From positions 1 to 64,000 of the forward strand of contig JAKADC010000002.1 in NCBI GenBank assembly GCA_021820845.1: a stretch of DNA of 64,000 nt. The letters are read 5' to 3'. Below are positions 1-10,149 of the stretch, one piece after another. The DNA comes from Pseudomonadota bacterium (GTDB lineage: Bacteria; Pseudomonadota; Gammaproteobacteria; Burkholderiales; Thiobacillaceae). The notes under the pieces were generated by a model. It made no database searches. It saw only the letters and a list, made by a program, of their open reading frames with translations, and was not told the DNA's origin. The translations under genes were made by a program, and so were the position numbers. Numbering within the stretch: position 1 is the first letter of the stretch; each line of letters opens with the position of its first letter.

Positions 1-795
1 CAGGCCGATCAGGATGCCGACGCCCAGAACAGCCGGGCTGTAGCGTTTGCCGAAGCGCTCGATGAAGCGTTGGCTGCGCCCCTTGCTGGCCTGCGCCGCT
101 TCCACCAGATGGATGATGCGCGACAGGGTGTTGTCCGCGAACGCCTTGGTCGCGCGCACCGTCAGCGCACCTTCGCCGTTGATGCTGGCCGCGAAGACCT
201 TGCCGCCCGGAGACTTCTCCACCGGAACCGATTCTCCCGTCACCGGCGCCTGGTTGACGGCGGAATGGCCGTCGATCACGTCGCCATCGGTGGCCACCGC
301 CTCGCCAGGCAGGACGACGAAAATGTCGCCCACCCGCAGCTGCTCGACGGGGATGCGCGACTCCTGGCCGTCGCGGCGCACCAGGGCGGTCTTCGGCGCC
401 AGGTCCATGAGCGCGCGCACGGCATGCCGCGTCCGCTCGGCCGTATAGCCTTCCGCCGCCTCGGAGATGGAATACAGGAACACCAGCGTGGCGGCTTCCA
501 GCCACTGCCCCATCACGCCCGCGACGACAGCCGCAACGGACATCAGCAGTTCGATGCCAACCGCACGCTCCTTGATCAGTTCCTCCAGCGCCTCCCGGCC
601 GAAGTAATAGCCGCCGATGACGACCGCAACCACATAGAACAGCGTCTCGGCGACGTGGGACAGGCCCAGGTCGCCGCCGACAAAGCCCAGCGCGAGAAGG
701 ATCCCCGAAGCGGACGAGGTCACGACCTGCGGGTTTTTCCACGGCCGCGGCATTGTCACTAGCAGCGAGGCGGAAACGGAACACGAGCACGCCAT
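1..795 (-). CDS. Heavy-metal P1B-type ATPase (CadA/ZntA-like), cut by left window edge
   Basis: Inner-membrane pump expected to export Cd/Zn/Pb from the cytosol with ATP. The visible 265 residues hold the first membrane helices and the actuator domain, which contains the phosphatase motif PVTGES within the NQAPVTGESVPVEK context typical of CadA/ZntA proteins. The phosphorylation motif DKTG and the CPC helix would lie beyond the edge. No N-terminal HMA domain is present; the N-terminus is short with two cysteines (MACSCS). I chose the upstream ATG because GGCGGA lies about 9 bases before it; an in-frame ATG at 753 has no Shine-Dalgarno. It is divergent from a CadR-like regulator. The family call is firm; the metal is inferred from the regulator. 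Confidence 0.9.
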   Translation of the reverse strand, partial: MACSCSVSASLLVTMPRPWKNPQVVTSSASGILLALGFVGGDLGLSHVAETLFYVVAVVIGGYYFGREALEELIKERAVGIELLMSVAAVVAGVMGQWLEAATLVFLYSISEAAEGYTAERTRHAVRALMDLAPKTALVRRDGQESRIPVEQLRVGDIFVVLPGEAVATDGDVIDGHSAVNQAPVTGESVPVEKSPGGKVFAASINGEGALTVRATKAFADNTLSRIIHLVEAAQASKGRSQRFIERFGKRYSPAVLGVGILIGL

Positions 796-932
796 TACTT
801 GTTTTCCGCCGCCGGTTTGGGTGTCCGGATGTTGGGGCGGCAGGGCCCGCCAACGTCCTGACACATCTTGCGGCAGCGCGGGCCAAGTCTGCCGCGCGTA
901 ACGCACCCTGTCCCGCAGTAATCATCGGCCAT
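795..932 (-). CDS. Small cysteine-rich leader ORF upstream of the P-type ATPase
   Basis: A 45-codon frame between the MerR-type promoter and the ATPase. It has five cysteines (residues 6, 10, 20, 24, 31) and its stop overlaps the ATPase start as TAATG, a layout that permits translational coupling. There is no clear Shine-Dalgarno before its ATG. It could be a metal-responsive leader peptide, a tiny metal-binding protein, or the out-of-frame remnant of a longer cysteine-rich ATPase N-terminus. I do not recognise a family. Confidence 0.35.
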   Translation of the reverse strand: MADDYCGTGCVTRGRLGPRCRKMCQDVGGPCRPNIRTPKPAAENK

Positions 933-960
933 TGCAGTCTCAAAGGGAGGAAGAAGGTTC

Positions 961-993
961 TATTGAAAACCCTGTAGCGACTCCAATGTCAAG
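961..993. promoter_or_regulatory. Divergent MerR-family operator/promoter (CadR/PbrR type)
   Basis: On the minus strand TTGACA (987-992) is followed after 19 bases by TTCAAT (962-967), the long spacer that MerR-family activators untwist. The spacer holds an imperfect dyad centred near 979 (half-sites ACCCTGTAGC and ACTCCAATGT, 7 of 10 positions symmetrical). On the plus strand TTGAAA with a 19-base spacer could serve the regulator gene. The minus-strand direction has the better hexamers and faces the ATPase. Confidence 0.7.
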
Positions 994-1029
994 CACATAT
1001 AATTGACGGGGGCATTGTGGGGGAAAAAC

Positions 1030-1500
1030 ATGCGCATCGGCGAATTAGGGAAGGCGACCGGGGTGGACCGCGAAACCATCCGCTATTACGAGCGGACAGG
1101 AATGCTTCCCGCAGCCGCGCGGCTGGCTAATGGCTACCGGGCCTATGGGGCCGTTCATTTGGAACGGCTGGCATTCATTCGCCACTGCCGGGCGCTGGAC
1201 ATGCCGCTGGTGGACGTGCGGTTACTGCTGGATTTCCTGGATCGTCCGCGCAACGACTGCGCAGACGTAAACCGGCTGATCGACGCACAGCTGGTGCGCG
1301 TGCGCGCACGGCTCAAGTCGATGCGTGCCTTGGGGCGGCAACTCGAACAACTTCGCGGTCGCTGCAATGCGAAGCACGCCACCACTGATTGCGGCATTCT
1401 GCATGAACTGGTGGCCGCCGCGCAGGGAGAAGCCCGCACTTGCCACGGGGACGCAGCCACAGCCCCTATAGGCATGAAAGGCGCGAGGAAAACACGATGA
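1030..1500 (+). CDS. cadR: MerR-family metal regulator, CadR/PbrR-like
   Basis: A 156-residue regulator. The N-terminal winged helix (MRIGELGKATGVDRETIRYY) binds the dyad between it and the divergent ATPase; a dimerisation helix follows. Cysteines 77, 112 and 121 match the metal-binding set of the CadR/PbrR branch, which senses Cd, Pb or Zn. I start it at ATG 1030, after a G-rich GGGGGAAAAAC; an upstream in-frame TTG would add nine unlikely residues. Its stop overlaps the next gene as ATGA, so regulator and permease are probably co-transcribed. Branch assignment to CadR rather than PbrR is uncertain. Confidence 0.85.
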   Translation: MRIGELGKATGVDRETIRYYERTGMLPAAARLANGYRAYGAVHLERLAFIRHCRALDMPLVDVRLLLDFLDRPRNDCADVNRLIDAQLVRVRARLKSMRALGRQLEQLRGRCNAKHATTDCGILHELVAAAQGEARTCHGDAATAPIGMKGARKTR

Positions 1501-2549
1501 CTCACACCCTGAACACCGGTATGGTCGCGGCGCTGGCTGCTGCCGCGCTGTTCGGCGCGGGAACCCCATTCGCCAAGCTGTTCCTTGCCAATACAAGTCC
1601 GTGGCTGTTGGCGGGTTTACTCTATTTGGCGTCGGGCACGGGGCTGTGGCTGCTCCGACGCCTGCGCCGTGCCAAGAGTGTGCACATGGCCCATACTGAA
1701 TTGGGCTGGCTGGCGGGCGCGATTATCTTCGGCGGCATGGTCGGCCCCGTTCTGTTGATGTTCGGATTGTCGACGATGCCGGCCTCGGGAGCTTCCCTGC
1801 TGCTTAATGCTGAAGGCGTGTTCACCGCACTCCTGGCGTGGTTCGCCTTCAAGGAAAACTTCGACCGCCGCATTGCGCTTGGCATGCTCGCTATCGTCGC
1901 CGGGGCGACGGTGCTAGGTTGGCCGCAGGAGGCACGCTTCGCCGGTGCGTGGCCCGCCCTGGCGGTGCTAGGGGCCTGCCTTGCCTGGGCCATCGACAAC
2001 AACCTGACTCGAAAGGTGTCTCTTACGGATGCCTCGTTCATTGCCATGATCAAGGGGCTGGTGGCAGGCAGCACCAATCTCGTTCTCGCGCTTGCCACGA
2101 ATGCGCGATGGCCTGACGGCGCAACTGTGGCCGGCGCGGCGCTGCTGGGCTTCGTCAGCTATGGGGCAAGTCTAACCCTGTTTGTGATCGGACTACGCCA
2201 CCTTGGCACCGCACGCACCGGAGCCTATTTCTCCGTGGCTCCTTTTTTCGGAGCGGTACTGGCAATTTGGCTGCTTGACGAACCGGTCACGATGACGCTA
2301 ATTGTCGCGGCACTGCTGATGGCAATCGGCGTCTGGCTCCACCTTACCGAGCGGCACGAGCACGAACACACGCATGAGACACTGGAGCATAGCCATGAAC
2401 ATAGCCACGGCGAAGGCGACGAGCACCACGAACACAGCCATATTGAGCCCATCGCGCCGGGTACCCGACATATACATTGGCACCAGCACAAATCGATCAC
2501 TCACGCGCATTCGCATTTCCCGGACATGCACCACCGGCATTCGCACTGA
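1497..2549 (+). CDS. DMT-superfamily (EamA) permease with histidine-rich tail
   Basis: A 350-residue inner-membrane protein with about ten hydrophobic segments forming two EamA repeats, the second starting near residue 160. The last 65 residues are soluble and extremely rich in His, Glu and Asp (repeats of [19 protein letters not shown]), a likely metal-binding tail. It overlaps the regulator stop (ATGA) and has GAGG a few bases upstream. The context suggests a metal-related exporter controlled by the upstream MerR-type protein, but DMT substrates are diverse and the substrate is not shown by the sequence. Confidence 0.85.
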   Translation: MTHTLNTGMVAALAAAALFGAGTPFAKLFLANTSPWLLAGLLYLASGTGLWLLRRLRRAKSVHMAHTELGWLAGAIIFGGMVGPVLLMFGLSTMPASGASLLLNAEGVFTALLAWFAFKENFDRRIALGMLAIVAGATVLGWPQEARFAGAWPALAVLGACLAWAIDNNLTRKVSLTDASFIAMIKGLVAGSTNLVLALATNARWPDGATVAGAALLGFVSYGASLTLFVIGLRHLGTARTGAYFSVAPFFGAVLAIWLLDEPVTMTLIVAALLMAIGVWLHLTERHEHEHTHETLEHSHEHSHGEGDEHHEHSHIEPIAPGTRHIHWHQHKSITHAHSHFPDMHHRHSH

Positions 2550-2556
2550 ACGCGCC

Positions 2557-2893
2557 ATGATCGAATTCGTTAAAACTACTGCCTTATTCGCACTCACCGC
2601 ACTGGCAGAGATCGTCGGCTGCTACCTGCCGTGGTTGGTGATCAAGCAGGGTAGGCCAGCATGGCTGTTATTGCCGGCAGCGCTGTCGCTGGGCATATTT
2701 GCCTGGCTACTGACCTTGCATCCTTCGGCCGCCGGCCGCACCTATGCCGCCTACGGTGGTATGTACATCGCCGCGGCGCTGATCTGGCTCTGGCGGGGTG
2801 GACGGCATCGCCCCCACGCGTTGGGATCTGATCGGCGCGGCGGTGGCGCTCGTAGGCATGGTCATCATTGTCCTGCAACCTGATCGCATCTAG
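2557..2893 (+). pseudogene. ynfA: YnfA-family (UPF0060) membrane protein with a one-base frameshift
   Basis: YnfA proteins are about 108-residue, four-helix inner-membrane proteins of the small-multidrug-resistance type. The first 80 residues match the family well ([27 protein letters not shown]). In the reading frame as given, the end becomes arginine/histidine-rich and stops at 2883. Dropping one G from the run at 2795-2798 restores the expected fourth helix ([20 protein letters not shown]) and a stop at 2891, giving 111 residues. So the gene is broken by a +1 G, either a real mutation or a sequencing error. It follows the DMT gene by 7 bases. Confidence 0.85.
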
Positions 2894-2912
2894 CGACCTT
2901 GGGGATTCCTGC

Positions 2913-4864
<1,952 letters not shown>

Positions 4865-4879
4865 GGCGAGACTCCTTTT

Positions 4880-5236
4880 TTAGTAGAACAGCGGGGCGAG
4901 GTAGGGAAAGACCATGGCGAGAACGACGAGCACGGCCACCATCCAGAACAGTACCTTGTAGATGCGGTTGGTCTGGGGCATGGCGCACAGGGAGCCCGGC
5001 GTGCAGGCGGCCGCAGCCGGGGTGCGGTAGATCTTTTTCCAAGCGAAGAACAGGGCAATGACGGCCGCCCCAAGGAAGTAAGGTCGAAATGGCTCAAGCA
5101 CGGCAAGATTGGCCACCCAGGCGCCGCCGATGCCGAGCATGACCAGCACCAGGGGACCGACACAACACAGGGAGGCGGCGATAGCCGCGATGACGCCGCC
5201 GATGAGCGGCAAACGCCCGGTTTTCTCTTGCAACAC
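4880..5236 (-). CDS. merT: Mercuric transporter MerT
   Basis: Inner-membrane Hg(II) uptake protein, 118 residues with three transmembrane helices. The vicinal pair Cys24-Cys25 lies in helix 1 (SLCCVGP) and a second pair, Cys78 and Cys84, in the loop after helix 2, matching the known MerT layout. I chose the GTG at 5236 because AAGGAG stands 5 bases before it and the length then fits the family; TTG at 5233 is an alternative. First gene of merTPA, under the MerR-controlled promoter. Confidence 0.94.
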   Translation of the reverse strand: MLQEKTGRLPLIGGVIAAIAASLCCVGPLVLVMLGIGGAWVANLAVLEPFRPYFLGAAVIALFFAWKKIYRTPAAAACTPGSLCAMPQTNRIYKVLFWMVAVLVVLAMVFPYLAPLFY

Positions 5237-5270
5237 GTTTTCTCCTTTCGAATCTTGAATGAATAGCGTA

Positions 5271-5301
5271 ACGTTACTTCCGTAGTCGTGTACGGAGTCA
5301 A
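5271..5301 (-). promoter_or_regulatory. merTPA promoter and MerR operator
   Basis: TTGACT (5296-5301) and TAACGT (5271-5276) are separated by 19 bases, the over-long spacer typical of mer promoters. The spacer carries the dyad CCGTAC...TACGG bound by MerR. Apart from a few positions this is the classic Tn501/Tn21 mer operator, so repression without Hg and activation with Hg can be predicted. It lies in the 70-base gap between merT and merR. Confidence 0.93.
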
Positions 5302-5306
5302 GCGGT

Positions 5307-5762
5307 ATGGGAATCAATCTGGAGAACCTGACCATAGGCAGCTTCGCCAAGACGGCCGGAGTCAACGTGGAGACAATAAGGTTCTATCAGCGCAAGGGTT
5401 TGTTGCCGGAGCCGGACAAGCCTTACGGCAGCATTCGCCGGTATGGCGAGGCGGATGTAACGCGGGTGCGGTTTGTGAAAACGGCCCAGCGGTTGGGCTT
5501 TAGCCTGGACGAAATCGCCGAACTGCTCCGATTGGAGGATGGCACCCACTGCGACGAAGCCAGCCGCCTGGCCGAGCACAAGCTCCAGAACGTGCGCGAA
5601 AAGATGGCCGACCTGGCGCGAATGGAGGCCGTCCTGTCCGAGCTTGTGTGTGCCTGCCATTCACGGAAAGGAAATGTTTCCTGCCCGCTGATTGCGTCGT
5701 TCCAAGGGAAAAAGAAATTTCCAACCCAGGCGCAGAGTAGTCGAGAAATAAGCGGGCCTTAG
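5307..5762 (+). CDS. merR: Mercury-responsive regulator MerR
   Basis: A 151-residue dimeric repressor-activator. The N-terminal helix-turn-helix ([20 protein letters not shown]) is followed by the coiled-coil dimerisation helix. Cys82, Cys117 and Cys126 are the three Hg(II) ligands and fall at the same positions as in Tn501 MerR. It is divergent from merTPA across the shared operator. The protein is a few residues longer at the C-terminus than the 144-residue reference. No merD, merC or merE follows. Confidence 0.96.
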   Translation: MGINLENLTIGSFAKTAGVNVETIRFYQRKGLLPEPDKPYGSIRRYGEADVTRVRFVKTAQRLGFSLDEIAELLRLEDGTHCDEASRLAEHKLQNVREKMADLARMEAVLSELVCACHSRKGNVSCPLIASFQGKKKFPTQAQSSREISGP

Positions 5763-5915
5763 CGTGCTTTATTTTCCGTTTTCTGAGGCGACCCTGTTGG
5801 CTATGTGGAAATCGTTGCGTAGGGGCGAGATAGTCGAGTCGAACCGGCTGTCAGGCTATCTACGCTTTGAGGTAAAAAGGTAGCTGTGCACATGCTTTGC
5901 TGGCAACGGCGGCCA

Positions 5916-5930
5916 CCATTTTCAAAATGG
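5916..5930. terminator. Short palindrome downstream of the relaxase gene
   Basis: Perfect inverted repeat CCATTTT-C-AAAATGG in the 176-base gap between merR and the relaxase stop. It sits just after the relaxase on its coding strand and could act as a weak terminator or a protein-binding site. There is no T-tract. The rest of the gap shows no gene. Confidence 0.3.
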
Positions 5931-5938
5931 CCCTACGT

Positions 5939-7873
5939 CTATCGTCCACGCTGCCGCCCCAGCTCCCAAGTGACCGATGCCCCCCGCACGATGGCCGATA
6001 CCTGCTGCCCAAGCCGCTGTTCCACCACTGGCCTCCACGGCACCAGGCTGAAACCCATGCCATCGTCCAACATCGCGAAGCGGCCACTTACGAGTTGGAG
6101 AGAACGGCGGTAAAGGCCGCTAACGCTCGCTCCGTCATGTGGTGGGCGAAAGCTGAGCCCGGTTTCGTCCTGAAGGGACTTGCCCACCGCAGCTAGTTCC
6201 CGGTCGCGCAAGGTGGATAACAGGTTGCGCGCTAAAACCACGCGCGGGCCGTGTCGCTCGGCCAGCCCCTGTTCGATCAGGAAATCCGACCGCTGCCGTA
6301 GCGCATCGCGCACCTCGCCGCCGAAGCCGTTGTCGGCGATACTGCTGGCGCCACCGATCAACTGCTGGTCCAGCCAGGTCGCGCCGATCACGCGGACTTG
6401 CCGCTCAATGGGCAGGTGCGAACGCAGTTCCACCGATACGCCGCCCAGCCGCTGCGCATCGTACTGGCGACCTCGTTCAGGCAGATCCGTCGGCACCCGC
6501 CAGACCCCTTCGGCCACACGCTCTACAATGCCCGCCCGACGCAAGGCTTCCAGGCGGCGCACATGAGCATCGACAATTTCTTTGGAGTTGCGCTCGGGCG
6601 TGACCTTGGCCATCGTCAGGTGATGGTCGCTGCGGTACAGGCCATCGACCGCCAGCGCGGCGATATTCTTATCCGCTATGCGGATATCGGCTGAACCGCG
6701 TGCCTCCACCACCGAGCCGACGGGGTACTGCTCCAATTCCACCTTGGCATTGAGTGCGACGTAGTGGGCCTTGCCGTCGATGCTATCAATGACCAGATAG
6801 CCCCGGTCATACAGTTCGTCGGCTACGCCCTTGGCCGTCACGCGACCTACCACTGGGCGAGCATTTTCGCTCGGCGCGAACACCGTAAAATCGCGCGGCA
6901 CACCGCTCATGGCCCGCTGCATTGTGCGCACGATGTCGCCACGCTCGCCCATAGTTCGCAGCACCTGTTCGGCCTCTGCGTGGACAGTCCATATGCCGGG
7001 CGATGGTTCGTGCGCCAGCCCCATGCGCTGCAAGCGTTGCAGCCGCCCGACCAACAGCGCGCGCTGCTGTCTGCGCGATGGATCATCGGCGGGCTGATTC
7101 ATGTGAATCAGCCCGCCTTGCGCTTCGCGTTGCAGGGTGCGGTCCAGGCGGGTCCAGCGCTCCTGATCGACCTCCCGCCGCAGGCTCTGCTGGATTTCCA
7201 GTTCGGTGCGCGGCCCCAGCCATTCGGTAGCCAATTCCGAGGCGCGCTCGCGCATCCCTTGGGCGATGTAGTCGCGGGAAATGATCAAGTCCTTGCCGGT
7301 GTCATCCTTGCCGCGCAGCACGACGTGGGTGTGCGGGTTGTCGGTGTTCCAGTGGTTTACGGCCACCCAGTCCAGGTTGGTCCCCAGATCGGCTTCCATG
7401 CGGCTCATCAGGTGGCGGGTATAGCGGCGCAGATCATCGAGCTGCTCGGCATCCTCGGGCGAGACGATGAAACGGAACTGGTGGCGGTCCTCCCGACCGC
7501 CTTCCTCGAAGGCGCCCAGGTCAGCGTTGTCCGTCGTCGGCCCATAGGGTTGGCCCGGTTCGCCATCGCGGCCAACACCCTCGCGCGCGATGTAGCGCAG
7601 GTGCGTGATGGTCGAGCGCGAGCCGGCCTGCTTGAGATTCACCAGCCGGGTCTTGATCGTGACGCGTCGTGATCCAGGCTGCGCAGAGCGGCCGGCAAAA
7701 CGGGCGGCCACATGCCCCCGCCCGAGGCGTGCGCCAGGCCGTGCCCCCGACTTGCGTCCTGACTTCCCACCGGCCTTGCTAACCTCCTTCAGCACCTGCG
7801 AAATGAACTTCTGCTGACGGTTCTTGGGTGCGCCTGGGCGCACGCGGAAACGATCATCGTGTTGGTTGCTCAT
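5939..7873 (-). CDS. rlxS: Conjugative relaxase, MOBP/VirD2-like with DUF3363
   Basis: Nicks oriT and pilots the transferred strand. The 644-residue protein begins with a basic tail, followed by the relaxase domain: a tyrosine motif (THLRYIARE, about residue 95) and the metal-binding histidines in NHWNTDNPHTHVVLRG (motif III). The long C-terminal half matches the DUF3363 region of ICE relaxases. I start at ATG 7873 because GGAG lies about 9 bases upstream; the frame is open to 8110, but that extension is compositionally unlike the family. traF lies upstream on the same strand, as in Tn4371-like elements. Confidence 0.9.
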   Translation of the reverse strand: MSNQHDDRFRVRPGAPKNRQQKFISQVLKEVSKAGGKSGRKSGARPGARLGRGHVAARFAGRSAQPGSRRVTIKTRLVNLKQAGSRSTITHLRYIAREGVGRDGEPGQPYGPTTDNADLGAFEEGGREDRHQFRFIVSPEDAEQLDDLRRYTRHLMSRMEADLGTNLDWVAVNHWNTDNPHTHVVLRGKDDTGKDLIISRDYIAQGMRERASELATEWLGPRTELEIQQSLRREVDQERWTRLDRTLQREAQGGLIHMNQPADDPSRRQQRALLVGRLQRLQRMGLAHEPSPGIWTVHAEAEQVLRTMGERGDIVRTMQRAMSGVPRDFTVFAPSENARPVVGRVTAKGVADELYDRGYLVIDSIDGKAHYVALNAKVELEQYPVGSVVEARGSADIRIADKNIAALAVDGLYRSDHHLTMAKVTPERNSKEIVDAHVRRLEALRRAGIVERVAEGVWRVPTDLPERGRQYDAQRLGGVSVELRSHLPIERQVRVIGATWLDQQLIGGASSIADNGFGGEVRDALRQRSDFLIEQGLAERHGPRVVLARNLLSTLRDRELAAVGKSLQDETGLSFRPPHDGASVSGLYRRSLQLVSGRFAMLDDGMGFSLVPWRPVVEQRLGQQVSAIVRGASVTWELGRQRGR

Positions 7874-8192
7874 GGCATGAACTCCAGCGCAGCACGGCCA
7901 AGTCCAGCGGACAAAGCACACCATTCGATCAACTTGGGCGCGGTCTTTGCGCCGATCACGGCACTGCGCCACCCAAAGCGCGTGCCGCGCCCACCCACGT
8001 GCAGACAAGGCTTTGTGCGGACCCTGGTGCCGCGACCTTTTATCTTGCCCTCCGTCTTTGCCGATTGCTGGCGCGACCGGCTCCGACGGTCGGGCTGCGA
8101 TTGCCTGCACTGGTGAAGCACCGAAGCCGCAGGCTGTGGGGCAAGCGATGTGCAGTGGGACAGCTCAAAGAGTGACCTGCAGTGCTGCAGGT
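7874..8192. other. Non-coding gap between traF and relaxase; candidate oriT
   Basis: A 319-base gap without a convincing gene. It holds two inverted repeats: CGACCG/CGGTCG (8074-8079 and 8087-8092, 7-base loop) and an almost perfect palindrome ACCTGCAG-TG-CTGCAGGT (8175-8192) that touches the traF stop. Origins of transfer often lie directly upstream of the relaxase gene and contain such repeats, so this is the best oriT candidate in the window. I cannot identify a nic site by eye. Confidence 0.35.
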
Positions 8193-8717
8193 TCATGGCG
8201 TGCCCCACGTCCATAACGGCTGTGCGCTGCCGATCACGGCGGAGACAGCAACGGGACCGAAGTAGCGACTGTCAAACGACGCCGGATTCGTCGAGCTGAG
8301 CAGGAACAGCTCGCCAATATGAAGCCGCCGACAGTGCTGCCAGGCCGACAGTGGACGGCCACGGCCATCGACTCTGTGGACGCCTGCGACTGCCACGCCG
8401 TCGATGCGAACGATGTGCTTCTCGATGCACACCGATTGCGGTGACATCGCGCCAATGCGCTTGAGCAGCGGGATATGCAGCGGCAGGTAGCCACGCTGCG
8501 CAGCCAGCTCAGCGGCGTCTGCCGGAAGCCGGGCGAGCACGATGCTGTCGACGTGCAGCGAGTGGGGTGGTCCGATGCGGTACCAGCCAGGCGGTACGCT
8601 GTCGCTGGGGTTGTAGACGATGCGCGCAACAGGTGTATGAACCGACGACCAGGCGAGCACAGCGATGCCGAGGACGGTGAACAATACGACACCCCAGCGG
8701 TGGAGGCGGGCGTTCAT
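8193..8717 (-). CDS. traF: TraF-type conjugative S26 peptidase
   Basis: A 174-residue membrane-anchored serine peptidase of the S26/TraF family, which processes the conjugative pilin. One N-terminal transmembrane helix (about residues 9-25) is followed by the catalytic serine region YNPSDSVPPGWY and a lysine-containing segment (PLLKRIGA), with CIEKHIVRIDG further on. Its ATG overlaps the preceding stop as ATGA, the third such coupling in a row from parA. Tn4371-like elements carry the same gene beside the relaxase. Confidence 0.88.
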   Translation of the reverse strand: MNARLHRWGVVLFTVLGIAVLAWSSVHTPVARIVYNPSDSVPPGWYRIGPPHSLHVDSIVLARLPADAAELAAQRGYLPLHIPLLKRIGAMSPQSVCIEKHIVRIDGVAVAGVHRVDGRGRPLSAWQHCRRLHIGELFLLSSTNPASFDSRYFGPVAVSAVIGSAQPLWTWGTP

Positions 8718-9247
8718 CGCAACCCCTCGCCCGCGAGGTAAGCAGCATGCCGTTCGACCGTGTAGGCCGGTAGTGGCAGGCGCGCAGACAGCCGGTTGCC
8801 CAGCGTGCGCCAGTACGCGGGCGACACCGCTGCCGGATCGATGCCGAGCGCTTCGATAGCGTCGATCTGCGGCAAGACCGACTGCACCTGCCGTTCGCCC
8901 TCGGCGCACAGCAGCAGGCGCGCACCCGGCTGGATGCCGGCGATGCGCTGCACCGCATCGAGTGGCGTGCACGCCTGCAGCACCATGAGCTGCCAGCGTG
9001 TCGTCCCGTAGTCGTTGGATTCCCAACGCACGCGGCAGAACACAGCCGCCGGTGTGAAGATCGCGTGGCGCCGCCAGCGATCCAGCCGCAGTTCACGCAG
9101 CGGATGACCGAAGCGCAGGTAGACGTTGATCCGGTGCTCGACGAACGCCAGCGATACACGCGTCAGCGGTGTGTCGTTCGTGACGCTGGAAAGCACGGGA
9201 TGGGGTAGGGGTGGCGCATGGCTGATCGCCTGCAGGAGTGCGTTCAT
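8714..9247 (-). CDS. DUF2840 domain protein of ICE backbone
   Basis: A 177-residue soluble protein matching the DUF2840 family found between parA and traF in Tn4371-like elements. Its function is not established; the fixed position suggests a role in transfer or maintenance. It overlaps both neighbours by four bases (ATGA). No catalytic motif is evident; the middle contains a possible nucleic-acid-binding basic stretch (LRELRLDRWRRHAIF). Confidence 0.8.
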   Translation of the reverse strand: MNALLQAISHAPPLPHPVLSSVTNDTPLTRVSLAFVEHRINVYLRFGHPLRELRLDRWRRHAIFTPAAVFCRVRWESNDYGTTRWQLMVLQACTPLDAVQRIAGIQPGARLLLCAEGERQVQSVLPQIDAIEALGIDPAAVSPAYWRTLGNRLSARLPLPAYTVERHAAYLAGEGLR

Positions 9248-9489
9248 GGCTGCTTCTCCGGGAATTCATGTTCCAGCAGCGCGCGCAGCATCTCGGCCAC
9301 CGTGAGGCCGCGTGTGAAGGCCTCGACCTTGATGCGGGCGCGTAGCGCCGGCGTCACGTCGAGGGTCAGCCGGGCGGTGTAGAGATCGGCTTTGCCGATG
9401 TCTGCACCATCGCCCTGGCGCACCCAGGCGTCCGCGTGCGGGTTGGCAGGCGGGCGCGCGCCAATCGCAACGCGTTTGCCGTTTTTCAT
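9244..9489 (-). CDS. Small ribbon-helix-helix-like protein, ParB/CopG type
   Basis: An 81-residue protein. Residues 35-75 (LYTARLTLDVTPALRARIK, then a helix with GLTVAEMLRALLE) look like a ribbon-helix-helix DNA-binding fold, the usual form of small centromere-binding partners of ParA. It directly follows parA with a 4-base overlap, so it is the likely partition partner. The family call rests on secondary-structure pattern and position. Confidence 0.7.
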   Translation of the reverse strand: MKNGKRVAIGARPPANPHADAWVRQGDGADIGKADLYTARLTLDVTPALRARIKVEAFTRGLTVAEMLRALLEHEFPEKQP

Positions 9490-10124
9490 CGCGCCATCCT
9501 CAACACTTCATCGGCGAGCGCCGCGATCTCGCGTGCAGCCATGCTGTCCACGTCGAGTTCGAGTGCGAGCTGACCTCTGGCCACGCTGTCGGCAAACACG
9601 ATGCGCTGCCGAACTTCCGAGAGCAGCGAAGGCAGCGCTTGATCGGCGAGTGTGCTACGCGCCTCGCGTCCGATCACCGTGGTGCTGACGCGCCGGTTGA
9701 TGACGAAGGCCGCGCGCAGCGTTGGCCGGAACACCTGCGCTTCGAGGATCAGTGCCACCATCTCGGCACTGGCCCACACGTCGTATGGACTGGGCTGCAC
9801 CGGAATCAGCACCAGGTCAGCCGCGAGCAGCGCGGAACGCGCGAGAGCCGCGATCCGGGGAGGACCATCGATGACGATATGATCGCAGCGCCGGGCCAGT
9901 TCCGGCGCTTCCTGATGCAGCGTTTCCCTTGCCAGGCCGACAGCGCCGAACAACCTGGGCAAGCCGTTCTGGCTGCGGCGTTGCGTCCAGTCCAACGCTG
10001 AGCCCTGGGGATCGGCATCGACCAGGATCACCGAGCTGCCCTGGATCGCCAGCTCGCCCGCAATGTGCGTGGCGAGCGTCGTTTTGCCGACCCCGCCTTT
10101 CTGGTTGAGCAGCGCGATGATCAT
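9486..10124 (-). CDS. parA: ParA-family partition ATPase
   Basis: A 212-residue Walker-type ATPase for segregation of the excised or replicating element. The deviant Walker A motif QKGGVGKTTLA is at residues 8-18, Walker A' at DADPQGSALDW near 40, and Walker B-like VIDGPP near 80. I start at ATG 10124 (MIIALLNQ), the usual ParA start; a GTG at 10157 would add eleven residues. It heads a translationally coupled run parA, RHH gene, DUF2840, traF. Confidence 0.92.
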   Translation of the reverse strand: MIIALLNQKGGVGKTTLATHIAGELAIQGSSVILVDADPQGSALDWTQRRSQNGLPRLFGAVGLARETLHQEAPELARRCDHIVIDGPPRIAALARSALLAADLVLIPVQPSPYDVWASAEMVALILEAQVFRPTLRAAFVINRRVSTTVIGREARSTLADQALPSLLSEVRQRIVFADSVARGQLALELDVDSMAAREIAALADEVLRMAR

Positions 10125-10149
10125 GATGCGCTGCCTGCTGCATGCCGGT

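Noticed and set aside
7874..8110. N-terminal extension of the relaxase
   Set aside because: The frame is open, but its composition is not relaxase-like, and the ATG at 7873 has a good ribosome site.
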